The notes below the pieces were generated by a model, which saw only the letters and a program-made list of their open reading frames with translations, did not search any database and was not told the DNA's origin. Shown one piece after another: positions 20,740 through 32,136 of a stretch of DNA of 64,000 nucleotides (its first letter is position 1; the number at the start of each line of letters is the position of its first letter). Source of the stretch: Orobanche coerulescens (lineage: Eukaryota > Streptophyta > Magnoliopsida > Lamiales > Orobanchaceae); the NCBI GenBank assembly GCA_033398695.1, contig CM065819.1, positions 2,157,501-2,221,500 of the forward strand, given 5' to 3'. The translations under genes and the position numbers were made by a program.

Positions 20740-22009
20740 AGTATCCCAACTGAGCAAGAAAAAAAAATCTCCTCCCGTTTTTCTGAAATTCCAAAAAAAA
20801 AACTCCCATTTTCTGCAAAATTCCAAAAAAAAAAAAACGAAAAAAAAATTCTGTAGAAACCCTAGCCGCCGATCGCCATCGCCATCCCCAGATCGCCGAT
20901 CCACCTCCTTCATTTTCTTTCTCCAAGCCGGTTTGCCGATCTCGGCACCCACGAGAGCTCCGATGTCCATGGTCGCCGGAGTAAGCTTCTGCACTGCTCG
21001 ATTAAGTCTATCAAATTCATGAGGCGATTTGAAGGTTCGCCCGTAGAGAAGTAAGCTCGACTTCATTAATTGAGGCACAAGGGATTGATTTGGAAAGCCC
21101 CCCAACCCAGTCGCCGTTTGCATCTCGGAGTATGCCGCCTATGCCTGCGCGCGTATTGTCGGGGGGAAGGGCTCTGTCGACGTTCAGTTTCATCCAACTC
21201 AATGGTGGTTTCTGCCATAGGTTTCATATAGTTTCTATAAAGATCTATTTTCGTGAAGTGTAGTAGAGAAGTTTGCAGGATTTGCTTCATCAAACAGCCT
21301 TTCCTGTACAACGAGTCAGAGAAAGTGTTTTAGCCTGTGACTGAGATCGGACCTCTGATCTCCTCCTTTCACCGCGGCCCGTCTGTCCAGCCCGACCAAG
21401 TGCTGACCCGACCAAGTGCTGACCCGACCCGATTCTTACCCGGCCCAAACCCTGTGATCCGTTTTCGGGCCGTTTCGTCCGGTATTGTTGCCTAAAGCTG
21501 CGACCCGATCTGATCGAAGCACCGCCGGATTTTCCTATGGTTTTATGCACGTGATATTTACTGTTTGAAAACCTAGTGCAATCGAGACAAAACCTATCAA
21601 AATCGAAAAAAAAAACGAGAGGAGAGAATTTCCGTGCGTAAATTTTCTGCACAGCGCAGTCGTACCAAAAATATGTTTCCCGATTCGTTAACTGTCGGAT
21701 CGGTGTGAAATCTTGACAGCAACTTTCCAACACAAATATCTGTATATTCAACGGTGGAGATCGGATTCTGAATAGTATTGACTACTGAATCTGCCGCAGA
21801 ACAGAAGCAGATTTTTACGAGGAAATTTGGAGATCCAACCTCATCCAATACCGAGTTGCTGCATCGCCGCGCTCGAGTCCTTTTTCGGATGAATTATCGA
21901 GTCCAGTATCTCTATCCGGGCGTTTATCAACTCTCCATTTTTTTCCTACTTAATGATTTATTTATTCATTGATTTGTACACTTATGAATCTTACCATATT
22001 TATGTTTTA
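20740..22009 (+). other. Internal region of copy 2 with captured gene-like sequence
   Basis: GC content rises locally. 'aaaccctagccgccgatcg' (20856) looks like a plant 5' UTR. A 16-bp unit 'gaccaagtgctgacccg' is repeated in tandem at about 21395-21430. ORFs on both strands are short and without a recognisable fold, except the RNase H fragment. This part lies outside the region alignable with copy 1 because copy 1 starts at the window edge. Confidence 0.5.
21017..21202 (-). pseudogene. Antisense RNase H-like domain fragment
   Basis: The minus-strand frame reads 'WMKLNVDRALPPDNTRAGIG' then 'GILRDANGDWVGG' and 'NEVELTSLRANLQIA'. This is the N-terminal half of the plant RNase H-like (RVT_3) domain found in LINE elements and many stand-alone plant proteins: the LNVDxA strand with the first Asp, AGxGGxxRD, and the E/ALxxLR helix. 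It stops at a nonsense codon before the rest of the fold, and sequence just beyond continues only in other frames. A fragment trapped in reverse orientation inside the retroelement. Confidence 0.65.
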
Positions 22010-25000
22010 CTTGCATATAGGAAAACATGTTGCTCATGATGATGTGCAAAATATGGAGAGAAGTCATATTTATTATCCAATCCAAGAATCAAAGTAAATA
22101 TGGAACTGAGTATCACGAAAATATTGCTCATATGGAGAGAAGCTCTCGTTCAAGGATCAAAGCAAATGTGGAACCAAGTACCCGTAAGATTTTATTAGAG
22201 TTCCCGTTTTTTTTAATTTCTCTCTTTTGGGATTTTTTTTTTTTTGGGAATTGGGGAATTGAGTTCTTTATCTCCCATGCTACTTTGCGGTGGATGAGAC
22301 AATGAGAGGTGGTATCACTCTCGTATATTGAAGTATACTGTGTGACGGTCCTGGGGGAGTCACGGATAATTGTTGAAAGTCGATATTTGTGGTTGTTGTA
22401 TACACCACGTTTTGGGTGCGATTTGACATTGCCGTTTTGTCGATTTTAAACCAACAATTGAATAAAATGAATATTGTAGGTAACAGTAAAGTTATGACTT
22501 GTTCATGATTAGTCACGGAATTGTGACGTACAAATGGGACAGACATCGATTGCGATGGATATGTCGTGGTTAAAATCAATTTGTGACGGATTTGTCACGA
22601 TAAATTGAGTGACCACCACGTTGGTCTTGACCCAATCCCATACTTGGAAAACTCCATCTTTCATCCTATTAAAATAAAATATTGCATGTGGGTGTAGTCA
22701 TGCACCGTCTCCTTGCAATATAATATATGAAAGAGTGTAAGAGTAATTCTCATGAATTTTAACATGTAAAGCAATGGCATATTGCGGTAAATACATGAAT
22801 TCGTTGACCTCGATTATAGTTCGTATGACTATAGGTCCGAATACTTTTCCGAGTATTTGTAAAGGCATGTGCCTTATACATTTGACTATGTTTAGTCGAT
22901 CTTATTGGATGGTCAAGACAAGTTGGTTATGGTATATTCATTATATCTCATGGTTCAAAATGCTTAATTATGATGCACCGCGTTGTATCTATATAACATG
23001 GCTATTATGACGTATACTTGTAAATTGAGAATTAAAATTCTTGGTTGATTTGATGCACTTTGGTGGATTTTGTCTACACTTTTGATCATGACTAGGCGCA
23101 TCCTCCTTGGTATTTGTTTATGATTTGAAAGTTCAAACGGAATCAGTGGTTTTTAAACAGCCTTAGCTGTACCGACATTCCTACTTTCTCTGCAAGTCTA
23201 CCAAGTTGGAGTTACCGAAAGGATCATCAGTCGAGATAAGAAATCGAACACCCTTCTGCGTTTAACCGCACCTATGGCTGTCATTGCCATGTTTTTGCAT
23301 CAACACTTATGCCATTGGATATGGTATTAACCTTGTTTTCTCACTAAACTTGGGAAATACTAAAGCAGCCAATTAAAACATGCACTGTGATATGAGTTTA
23401 ATGATCCGTGTGGTGCACAATATATGGATAGAACTATACGGAAGTCTAGTTTCCATAACAACTGACCGTTCATCCATCGACTTCCTAACAAGGGAGTTAT
23501 CGGTGTTTTAGTGAACAAAGGTCAAGCTGCGCGAAATTTTATTTCCAGCGATTGTGCTAACTTTTGTCCCAACCAACTTGGTTCCCATCTTAAATTTGTA
23601 AGTGGCCTTATGACACATATTTTTCAACCTCTTTTTGGCCGAATTTGCCATAGATGATGCAGTTTTTGGTATGCGTTGTACGCTAAACTATCATCTTTCA
23701 AATGTTGAAAAACAGTTTCCTTGTGGAAACCCAAAATACGCACCCTTATAAGAAGGTCGAGCGTGTGCATGGTAGTGTTACACCATGCTTGTGTCGTAAT
23801 TTTGCCCCTTAGGCATATAACCTTGCCATGTTATGCACTCAATATGATAGATTATTTTGATCGTATCAGGAATAAAATCTCTATGTTGTTGGAGTGTTCG
23901 CTATGCTCATGTTTGTAAAATTTTGCAAGCGAAATTGAGTGCGTATTAAGCTATTTTCAAGGAACACGATATTTTTGGATTTCGGTTTATAAATCCATTG
24001 TGACTATGATGACTAGGTCATCAAGATCAATGACTGGTATAATGCTCAAGTTGTTGAACGTCGAATAGTGTTTTCTAGTCACATATGTTCCGTAACAATT
24101 GAACCATGTTATGACTCGATGATATATATGCCAAAGTATATCACTCATAGCATCTCATTCTGATTTGTGAGAATAAAATCTTATGCATCATTTGTATTGG
24201 ATATGTGAAAAGGAAAAAAATATTCATGAGTCAATATGGTCCGGCTTGCATCAGTTTTTGTAACCAGAAGATGTATTGGGACATTGACACATTTAGGCTT
24301 TAATAGTCTGGAGTTTGGATAATTTGATGATCCATATACCACGGTATTGCCGTGGACATCATTTTTTCTTTGAGCAAAGAAGCTAGTTGGATCAAAGACA
24401 CCAAAGTACGTTGGTGGAGTCGTGAGCAGGGCTCATGACCGATGATGATATTTATGTCATCCGCGTCTTGTTTTCATAAACATGTGCGACGCCAAAGATC
24501 CCCCCAATGATCCTTCTTAGCCATGTTCATTGATTTAAGCCTATTCTTAGGCACGAATAGGAGTTGACACCCTCCTATGCTAAAGAGGATAATGTAGCGA
24601 CTCGCATAAGCATGGTGCTGAGTCCTCCCTTTTCACCGAGTCCTTATACATACATGATCATAAGTATTAGCCTGGGTGGCTTATGATGCTATGATGGTGT
24701 TCACAAATGGTCGTACTCAAGTGATAACATTTATATGTTATATTTTTCCTTTGACAATGACTGATAAGTTGATGAAACCTGAGTTATGGTTGTCCAACTT
24801 GCGGACCAGTCATTGTAAAGGTCGGTTCACCCACTTTTTAGACCAAGTCTTAAAGTGAAATTTTAACAAGTACTTCCTAACATCCAAGGCTACCTTCTCA
24901 TAAATTTTGATGCCATTTGGAGACTTGGAAGGAGGTGAACCACTTAAATGAAGTTTTCACATACCACCAGCCGTCCCAACGACCAGTTCGATGTCATTTC

Positions 25001-27623
25001 GACCGGTTTTTAACCACAAGGTTGATGGTTTTGGAAGCCTAAACACCCGTTTATACATGCTCACGAAACTTTGAGGTGTTTGGGTCTGGTGAAGGGAGTG
25101 AACTCTTCAAGAAAGAACTAGAGGTTCGATAAAACCAACGACCTATCATCGGTTTAATCGTTTCTTTATGTTCGATCCCGGTGGTGCATAGTGGCGGTTT
25201 TGTTGGATTCTCAAGACCAGTAGCTATGGTTATGTAGCATAGGTCAACATGTCATATTCACCTATATCTATCATCATTCAAACCCTTAGTTACATGTGTA
25301 ACCATATGCATTTTGTTAACTGGATTGTGTTAACACGGAAAACCTTTATCGTCCACATGTTCATGTGCCAAAGTGCGTCACCACAACGCATTATGAGGGG
25401 TTATAAATGATGAATATGACATGTGCTTTCACTCATAGTCCGCTTAAAATATACCTTGGCAGACGATCTCGTAAGTCACTTTGATGAGCCAGTCTTCCCA
25501 TCGTTAGGGGGAAATGCGAACGATCATGTTCGAGTAGAACGCCTTGGAATTGTCGTAGTTTGTCCCTACTGTACCTCACCAAGTTCCCTAAAGTGACGAG
25601 ATTAAGTACATGCTGCAAACATGTTTGCAAGGATTGTGTCCGGTCATGGACGTTCGTCACCTATAAATGGTTATATGGTAACACCACAAATTGTGGTAGA
25701 TAGTGTTACTAGGTCGTGGATCTCATAGAGTATTGGGATGCCACTTGGTTCGATAAATACTCTTGCTAAGAATGTATGCGAGCTTGGTACATGAAACTTG
25801 ATCATATGATCAAATGAACTCATCCGTCTCATGTGATTCTGGATTATAGTCATCATTGGGGGACGTCTCAATGAATGTCAATCCATAAAGAGTACTCTAT
25901 GAATAAAGCCGATTCATGAGGATGTTAAATGTGAGTTTAATCGAACCATACTTCGTTGAAAATCTACAACGTTGTAGCCTTGGCCTAAAATCGAAATATA
26001 TGCGATTTTAGTATAAACAAAGTGATAGCCCTTTGTTGAAGTGGTGCCGACACTCCAAAGATAAGATCTATCCGTATACTTTGTCAAAGCGAGTGAGAGA
26101 AGGAGTTAAACTCACCTCATGGCGCGAGGTTTCTCATGAACGCACTGGAATCGACTATGATGACACGAAACTTAGTTGTGCTATCGTAATGGATGTTATA
26201 TCATCCATTATCTTTTCAGTTAGATAGTTTCCCAAAAACTGACGTGCAGCTTGTGGTTAAATCTTATCTTAGTGGGGAACTAAGTTAAGTGATGAAAGGA
26301 TCTCGTGGTGGATCAAACTCAAATCAAGTCGCTCCTGACCACGGAGCGCGTCGACAAGTGATTGTTGGGAACGTATACTAAGTATATACTTGATTTGGAA
26401 GAGATATGAAGCTTTTGCGTGTAAAACTAAGGGTTTATAGTGATGTACTCTTGTGAGACTAAGAGATTCCGCTAAATCCAAAGTTAAGAATGAAAGGATC
26501 TTGGGGACACTTGATGATGCATATTCATCATTCGGTTTAAGGCAATCTAAGGGACGATTTCCCTAAAGACGATAAAGTAATGCCTATATGATTCCCGATG
26601 ATTAGTCGAAGTCGTAATAAGACTTGGCTCACTTAAGTGATGATGCAGTCTTAAGAGAAAAGTACGGTAATATGTACTCATGTTTGACTCGATGTACTCA
26701 TTCGTAATAATCCGGTAAAGCCACTGTGATGATGGCCTAGGATGCGCTCACGCAATGTATGTGATTGACAAGAAGCTTGAAGCTCTCTCCATCTCGATAA
26801 AAAAGACACTTGAAAACCGATACCCAAATCTGCCCATAATGTGTTGGTCTATCTCCCATATGACCTATAGGGCAGCTCACTTGCTGGAAAATGGTGAAAT
26901 TGGTGCCATTGGAAAGGTTTGTGTCTACTTTCCAAAGAAACCAACCATTTGATCACATCCATCATGTTGAGTGACATATGACTATTGTTGCAAAGTAGGA
27001 CAGGATATGTCCGGTAATTTGCTGAGTCAACTTCGATAGAGCTTTGTGATGCCTTTCAGTCGATCTAGGTTACGTACTGTATGTGAATGAAAAGCTATGG
27101 GTGTCTAGTTTTCATAAGTTCTTACAGTTTCGTTGATACCTATTGAATCGAAGAAGTTATGACTGATTTAGTGCATGGAGATCAAGACTTTAGAAAACTT
27201 GATAAGTCTTTAGCGACTCTGCACTTTGGATGTGTCGCGCTCTTTTTGTCCTTAGACCAAGGTTAGTTTTTTTCCATTGGGTTTTCACTTGGTAAGGTTT
27301 TTAACGAGGCGACCTATGAGAATATCCATACAATGATGCGTTGTACTTCCGTTCAACTTAGACCAAGAGGTATTTTTCCCACTGGGTTTTTCCTTGGTAT
27401 AGTTGTGAGGGCAACTTGGCATCTGACTCCTATGATTTGAGGTACTCATCAAGGGGAGTCGTTATCAGGGGGAGTATACATGACATGTTATGTTGGTGCG
27501 TTGCAATCTTTTCCTTATCAAGCCTTTATTTTTCCCATTGGGTTTTGTTTTGGCTTGGAATAAGTTTTTACGAAGGCAACATCTTCTGCACTATTGTTGT
27601 ATTAGTGCTCGACACAGGGGGAG
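22010..27623 (+). other. Internal non-coding body of copy 2, homologous to 1-5598
   Basis: Collinear with copy 1 with substitutions and small indels throughout, e.g. a 20-bp segment 'tggattttgtctacactttt' (23064) absent from copy 1 near 1087. ORFs of 60-100 codons are not preserved between the copies. The pre-PPT repeat block is at 27240-27400 and the PPT at 27613-27623. Confidence 0.75.
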
Positions 27624-27789
27624 TGTTCCAGGAATTATTATTTCGTGATGTGTCTTACACCTAATACAGATTGTAGATACATAGATGGAAGGTTCTAGAT
27701 CCTTCTAGAGGTAGTAGGATCCTATTAGATGTCTTACCTTATCTAGGAATCCTATATATGGAAGGACTCTCATTGTAATGCCTATATAA
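27624..27789 (+). repeat. 3' LTR of copy 2, left part
   Basis: Starts TGTTCC directly after 'gggggag' and runs to the TATA box, where the Harbinger element is inserted. The TAA at 27787-27789 is the left target duplication. Confidence 0.8.
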
Positions 27790-27819
27790 GGGTGGTGGCA
27801 ATGGCCACCGGTTTGGTGA

Positions 27820-27837
27820 GCGGTATGGCCATACCGC
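27820..27837. repeat. 18-bp perfect palindrome in the Harbinger 5' end
   Basis: GCGGTATGGCCATACCGC is its own reverse complement. Half of it recurs as 'ggcggtatggcc' at about 27860, and 'gtggc/gccac' motifs are dense around it. A subterminal position suits a transposase-binding site, which is inference. Confidence 0.6.
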
Positions 27838-28071
27838 CGGTGAACACCGCCGCCACCTCGGCGGTATGGCCAGCGGCAAGGCTTGGATGGCATTGAATGA
27901 TTTGGAAGTATGGGAGCGTGGTTGGGAAAAAAACAAAAAAAAGAGACGTTGGGCATGGGACCGCAGGTGCTTGACAGCCTGCCACTGGTTGTTGCTCTCT
28001 CTTGTTCTAAGTCCATCACTATGTATCCGTTCAACGGATCCAAAAGCAAAAAAAAAAAAAAAAAATTTTCC

Positions 28072-28079
28072 TATATATA
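28072..28079 (+). promoter_or_regulatory. Likely TATA box of the Harbinger transposase gene
   Basis: 'ctatatatac' about 80 bp upstream of the ATG at 28155, following an A17 run. Position and sequence fit a plant core promoter; no transcript evidence. Confidence 0.45.
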
Positions 28080-28154
28080 CTAAACTAAACACAAACAAAT
28101 TCACATACAAATCCTAAACATTTCTTTAACACAAACAATTCACATATTTTTACA

Positions 28155-29625
28155 ATGGCATCCTCTTCTTCGTCCGACTCGATATATATTCCCGGTGAAT
28201 CGTCCGAACTATTGGCATCCGGTAGCACCCTAGAAACCTTATTAGCCTTGTACGATTCAATTGACGACACGGCAAGCTCCGACGAAACTCGGGAGTATGT
28301 AACCCGTTTTCGTGAAGAAGCTTTACAAACCCTTATGAATGACTATTTCGTTGAACGTCCAAAGTTTTCCGACAATACTTTTCGTGACAGGTTCCGTATG
28401 AATAAAAGCTTGTTTTTAAGAGTTGTTGCTGATGTTGAAGCGAATTTCGAATGGTTTCAAGAGGGCCTGGATGCGAGGGAAAAAAAAGTTTCACGGCGTT
28501 ACAAAAATGCACATCGGCCATTCGGCAACTCGCAACGGGTGAACCTCCAGATAGATTTGATGACTATTTAAACATGGCACGCCGAACGTCAGGTTATATA
28601 TATATATTTTTTTAAAGTTATCGTTATATTTTTTTTAAGTTATCGTTATATTTTTTTTAAGTTATCGTTATATTTTTTTAAAAGTTATCGTTATATTTTT
28701 TTTTAAGTTATCGTTATATATTTTTTTTAAGTTATCGTTATATTTTTTTTAAAGTTATAGTTATATATTTTTTTTACTTATCGTTATTAATTATAAACTT
28801 ATGTTTATAGGAGAATGCCTTGATCATTTTTGCCATGCGATTATTCAATTATATGGTCGAGAGTTCTTACGTAGGCCGACATCCCATGACATTGCACGCT
28901 TATACGAGTTCCATGAAGAAAAACATCACATTCCTGGAATGCTTGGTAGCATTGATTGTACACATTTTGTGTGGCGAAATTGTCCTAGAGAATTGAAAGG
29001 CATGTATAAGCGAGGTGATCATCAGTACCCAACTATTATGCTTGAAGCCGTCGCTTCAAACGATTTGTGGATTTGGCATTCGTTTTTTGGTCCTCCCGGT
29101 GCAAACAACGATATCAATGTTTTGAATCAGTCACCATTGTATCTTGCGGAGCGAAATGGAACGGCGGCAAACAGTTCATTTCATGTAAATGGACGGTTTT
29201 ACAAACGTGGATATTATCTTACCGATGGAATCTATCCTACATATTCAACGTTTGTTAAAGCATATAAGTATCCGGTTGAACCGCATGAAAAGAGATTCAA
29301 GAAGCTACAAGAGTCTGCAAGAAAAGATGTCGAGCGAGCATTTTGTCGTCTTAAAACAAAATGGATGATACTCAATCGTCCTCTCCGGGCTATGTCGGTT
29401 GACAAGATTCGACAACTCGTTTATGCGTGTATCATATTTCACAATATGATATTAAAAGACGATCGAGTTGCAATATCACCGTTTCATATAATGGATCCGC
29501 CGGTCGCGCCAGTTTATGACGATAGTGTATTACAAGAGTTACTCGACGAACAAATCCATTACCGTCTCCTACATGATCTTACGGACCACGTAGAGGCTCA
29601 AAACTTAACATTTCTCGATGACTAG
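28155..29625 (+). pseudogene. PIF/Harbinger transposase, two exons, one frameshift
   Basis: DDE nuclease of the plant transposon protein (PIF/Harbinger, HARBI1-like) family that would cut and integrate the element at TAA sites. Exon 1 (28155-28592) starts MASSSSSDSIYIPGES and holds 'KFSDNTFRDRFRMNKSLFLR'. An 8-A run at 28480-28487 shifts the frame, so the expected end of exon 1 is read only in the next frame and the annotated frame stops at 28571. Exon 2 (28811-29625) is fully open, with catalytic Asp in '[10 protein letters not shown]', Asp in 'GANNDINVL' and Glu in '[10 protein letters not shown]', then '[14 protein letters not shown]'. Splice sites are cag|GT and TATAG|GA. One indel from intact; a sequencing error in the A run cannot be excluded. 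Confidence 0.85.
28593..28810 (+). other. Transposase intron made of a ~25-bp tandem repeat
   Basis: GT...AG intron of 218 bp. 28612-28790 consists of about eight units of 'gttatcgttatatttttttt' with variable T-run length. The intron in the degenerate copy (about 6147-6229) is unrelated in length and lacks the array. Confidence 0.75.
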
Positions 29626-29913
29626 TTATTTCCTTTTTTTTTTAAGAATAATGTAATTTTCTTTCAATTATGTTTTTTTAGGTATTATGTAATTTTCTTT
29701 TAATTATTAATGAAATATTTATGTTTTTATTAAATTGTTTAATATAATTTATGGAAAAAAAAAGTTGGGAGGTATGAAAAAAGCATAGTTGCCACTAAAA
29801 AGGGGTTGGGAGGTATGAAAAAAGTATGGATGAGGTGGAATGAGGTGGAATGATATTATTGGTGGATTTGGGAGGTATGGATAATTTCGGAAGCATGACT
29901 GCCACCATCCTAA

Positions 29914-29985
29914 AGGCCCATCTATCAGTGTTATGAATGCAATTGATTGACTCTATTTACAGTCTTTTTACTTTCTCCTGAAACA
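29914..29985 (+). repeat. 3' LTR of copy 2, right part
   Basis: Continues the LTR from the TATA box ('aggcccatctatcag') to '...ctgaaaca'. The right TAA duplication precedes it (29911-29913). Confidence 0.8.
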
Positions 29986-30358
29986 ATTACAATTTTATAG
30001 TTTGTTTACTTGAAATATTGCAATTGAACACAAGTCATTTGGCTACCCAATGCCCAACACCTAATGAAATAAAATGTAGTTGGATATTTACAAAATATTT
30101 TAGTTACCTAAATATTATATTTGGATGCCAATAAAAGTCGTTATTCTTGTAATTATTTTAATTTTGTGAGATTTTTATAAATATTTTATAAAATATAGGA
30201 GTGTTAAAATATGTAATTTGCCCTTTTCTAAATATTAGGCCACTTAAACTCATATATGCGTTAAGCCAAAAAAATTCGATAATTATTTTGCAGATATCAA
30301 GTTCTATGTATTTTGCGGAAGTTAATTTCAAGTTTTCAATTGTTATTTTGCAGATATA
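29986..30358. other. AT-rich DNA, nothing recognised
   Basis: No ORF. Contains 'ttattttgcagatat' twice (about 30282 and 30342), the second copy just before the candidate MITE. Confidence 0.45.
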
Positions 30359-31096
30359 GGGGTATTTGAGAATCAGCGGATAGCTGCTAGCTGCTAGCTG
30401 ATTGCATTAGCTGATTCGACCAGCTGATTACATTAGTTGATTTGACTAGCTGATTGAATTAGCGGTTTGTATGAAAGTGTTTGGTAAAATTAACTGATAG
30501 CAGATAACAATTTGTTTAACCAAGATAGTAAAATGACACATAAGGATATATACATATATAGCATTACTAATCGCGATAAAATACTAAATAGTAACGTCAA
30601 TTTTTTATTCATTATTGTTTACTTATTAAATATTAATCTATTAATTATAATATTTAACATTTATTAATTTTTTATATTCATGGTGTTTAGATTAATTAGT
30701 GTAAACACTATCAAATTATTTATTCCTTTTACATACTTACTACTTTTGTTTTAATTATTTTAAGTTGCTAGTAACCATAAAAATAGTAATTTAGAAAGTA
30801 ATATTTTTCACATAATATTAATGCACAGTTAGATATAATATAATATTGATTAGAATAAAAAATAAAAATGATATCATAATACTAGTGGGTAAGAATGTAA
30901 TTTGGATGGAGTAATCCAATCCGCTCTTTCCAAAACACTGCTAAGAATAGCATTTTCAAAATTAGCTTTTTGAGGTCAATAAAATCTTTCAATCCGCTCT
31001 TTACCAAGTACATAAATTAGTTGTTTCATGTGGTCAAACATCTAATGGACGCAAATCCGTCAATTTTCCTTCGATTTGCTCTTCACCAAACACCCC
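30359..31096. mobile_element. Candidate hAT-like MITE (~740 bp)
   Basis: Left end GGGGTATTTGAGAATCAGC; complement of the right end GGGGTGTTTGGTGAAGAGC, similar at 13 of 19 positions. Left interior has five 'agctgatt'-type repeats (30378-30465) and right interior three 'aatccgctcttt' repeats (30910-31080), as in hAT subterminal regions. No coding capacity. No 8-bp target duplication was found, so boundaries are provisional. Confidence 0.4.
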
Positions 31097-31991
31097 ATAA
31101 ACATTCTACTCTATTCGCTGGAAGACAAATTGACATCACATAACAGAAATTATTGTAATTGTTTATTTAATTGAACAAATCAATTATATAATTTAATAAG
31201 TTTGGAATTAATAACTATTATTTTTAATATCCTATTCCAATAAATCCATTATATAAATCTATATTATAAATAAAAATATATCAAACGATATACCATGTTA
31301 ATGTCACTATTGATCCTTTATATAATTAAATCGATATCAACTATTTATCAAATACTTAGAAACAAACGGTAAATATAAGTAGCTAGTTAAACAAACTTAA
31401 ACAACCAATCATTAGCTAACAACTGATACAAACACATAACGACTAACAATTGATCATTAATTGCCAAACACAACATATATCAAACAATTAATATAGTTAA
31501 CCTAGATAAATAAATATTTGGTAAATAGTAAACCTTGTCAAATAAATAATATTCTTTGGCCCCGACTCATTAAAGAGGAAAAATGAATAACCTCACTAAA
31601 TGCATCAATGTCTAAAGAGTTCACCTTTCAGAAGCCCAATAAAATATATGAATAATCAATAAATTTCATGCAATATATTTTATATATATATATAAATTTT
31701 AAAATTATATATAAGTAACACCTCGTGCCCGTAAGCTCGAACAACTACATGTAGTTCACACACCTAACTAAGTAGTCAAACCTTTCCAATTTAAGTGGGA
31801 GGTTTTAATTTTATCCAATTATTAAGAAATGCAAATTTAGAATTTGATTTTCCAATTTTATCATTGACATATTATTTGTTCCTTTTCACTCAGAGTATTA
31901 GGTTTCACTCTAATTTCTAAAATATATTTATTATTTAGGTATTCTTCAACTTTTATGCTCAAAGTACTCGTATTTCAATAAAGTTTCTACT
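31097..31991. other. AT-rich intergenic DNA
   Basis: No gene. 31370-31475 again has 'agctagttaaacaaac' and 'gctaacaactgatacaaac' phrases like hAT subterminal repeats. A (TA)n stretch lies at 31681-31695. Confidence 0.4.
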
Positions 31992-32136
31992 GCTATTTTC
32001 GACCATTATACACATAGGCCATCATTTTCGACCATCTTCGTCATAGGATGTTATTTTCGGCTCGTTTCATCTGGAGACATTATTTTCGATCCGTTTCACC
32101 CTGATATGTCATTTTCACCCCGTTTCGCCCCAGGAC
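31992..32136. repeat. 29-bp minisatellite, five units
   Basis: 'attttc' recurs at 31995, 32024, 32053, 32082 and 32111, exactly every 29 bp. The unit consensus is roughly 'rtcATTTTCGaccc' followed by 'GTTTCrtcctagga'. The last unit ends on the base before the LTR start at 32137. Confidence 0.8.

Larger units (their letters stand above)
27790..29910 (+). mobile_element. PIF/Harbinger transposon (2121 bp) in an LTR TATA box
   Basis: Terminal inverted repeats: left GGGTGGTGGCAATG, right (complement) GGATGGTGGCAGTC. Flanked by the 3-bp target duplication TAA (27787-27789, 29911-29913), the hallmark of PIF/Harbinger. The empty site is 'ctatataaaggccc' at 5756-5769 of copy 1. It encodes a transposase with one intron. 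The Myb-like second ORF of autonomous members is absent. Subterminal 'GGGAGGTATG' repeats lie at about 29768-29880. Confidence 0.93.
20491..29985 (+). mobile_element. Non-autonomous LTR retroelement, copy 2 (both LTRs)
   Basis: 5' LTR 20491-20725; internal region to 27623; 3' LTR 27624-27789 + 29914-29985, split by a Harbinger element. Without that insertion the element is about 7.4 kb. Positions 22010-27660 are collinear with copy 1. The unique 5' internal part (20726-22009) holds GC-rich sequence that looks captured from elsewhere, including an antisense RNase H fragment. No gag or pol. A matching 5-bp target duplication is not apparent (taaat left, attac right), so one edge may be rearranged. 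Confidence 0.75.

Noticed and set aside
20708..21123. Frames around the A-rich stretch at 20750-20850 as a host gene
   Set aside because: Poly-A/T runs give Lys- or Phe-rich readings. The 'aaaccctag' UTR-like string is not followed by a recognisable coding region.
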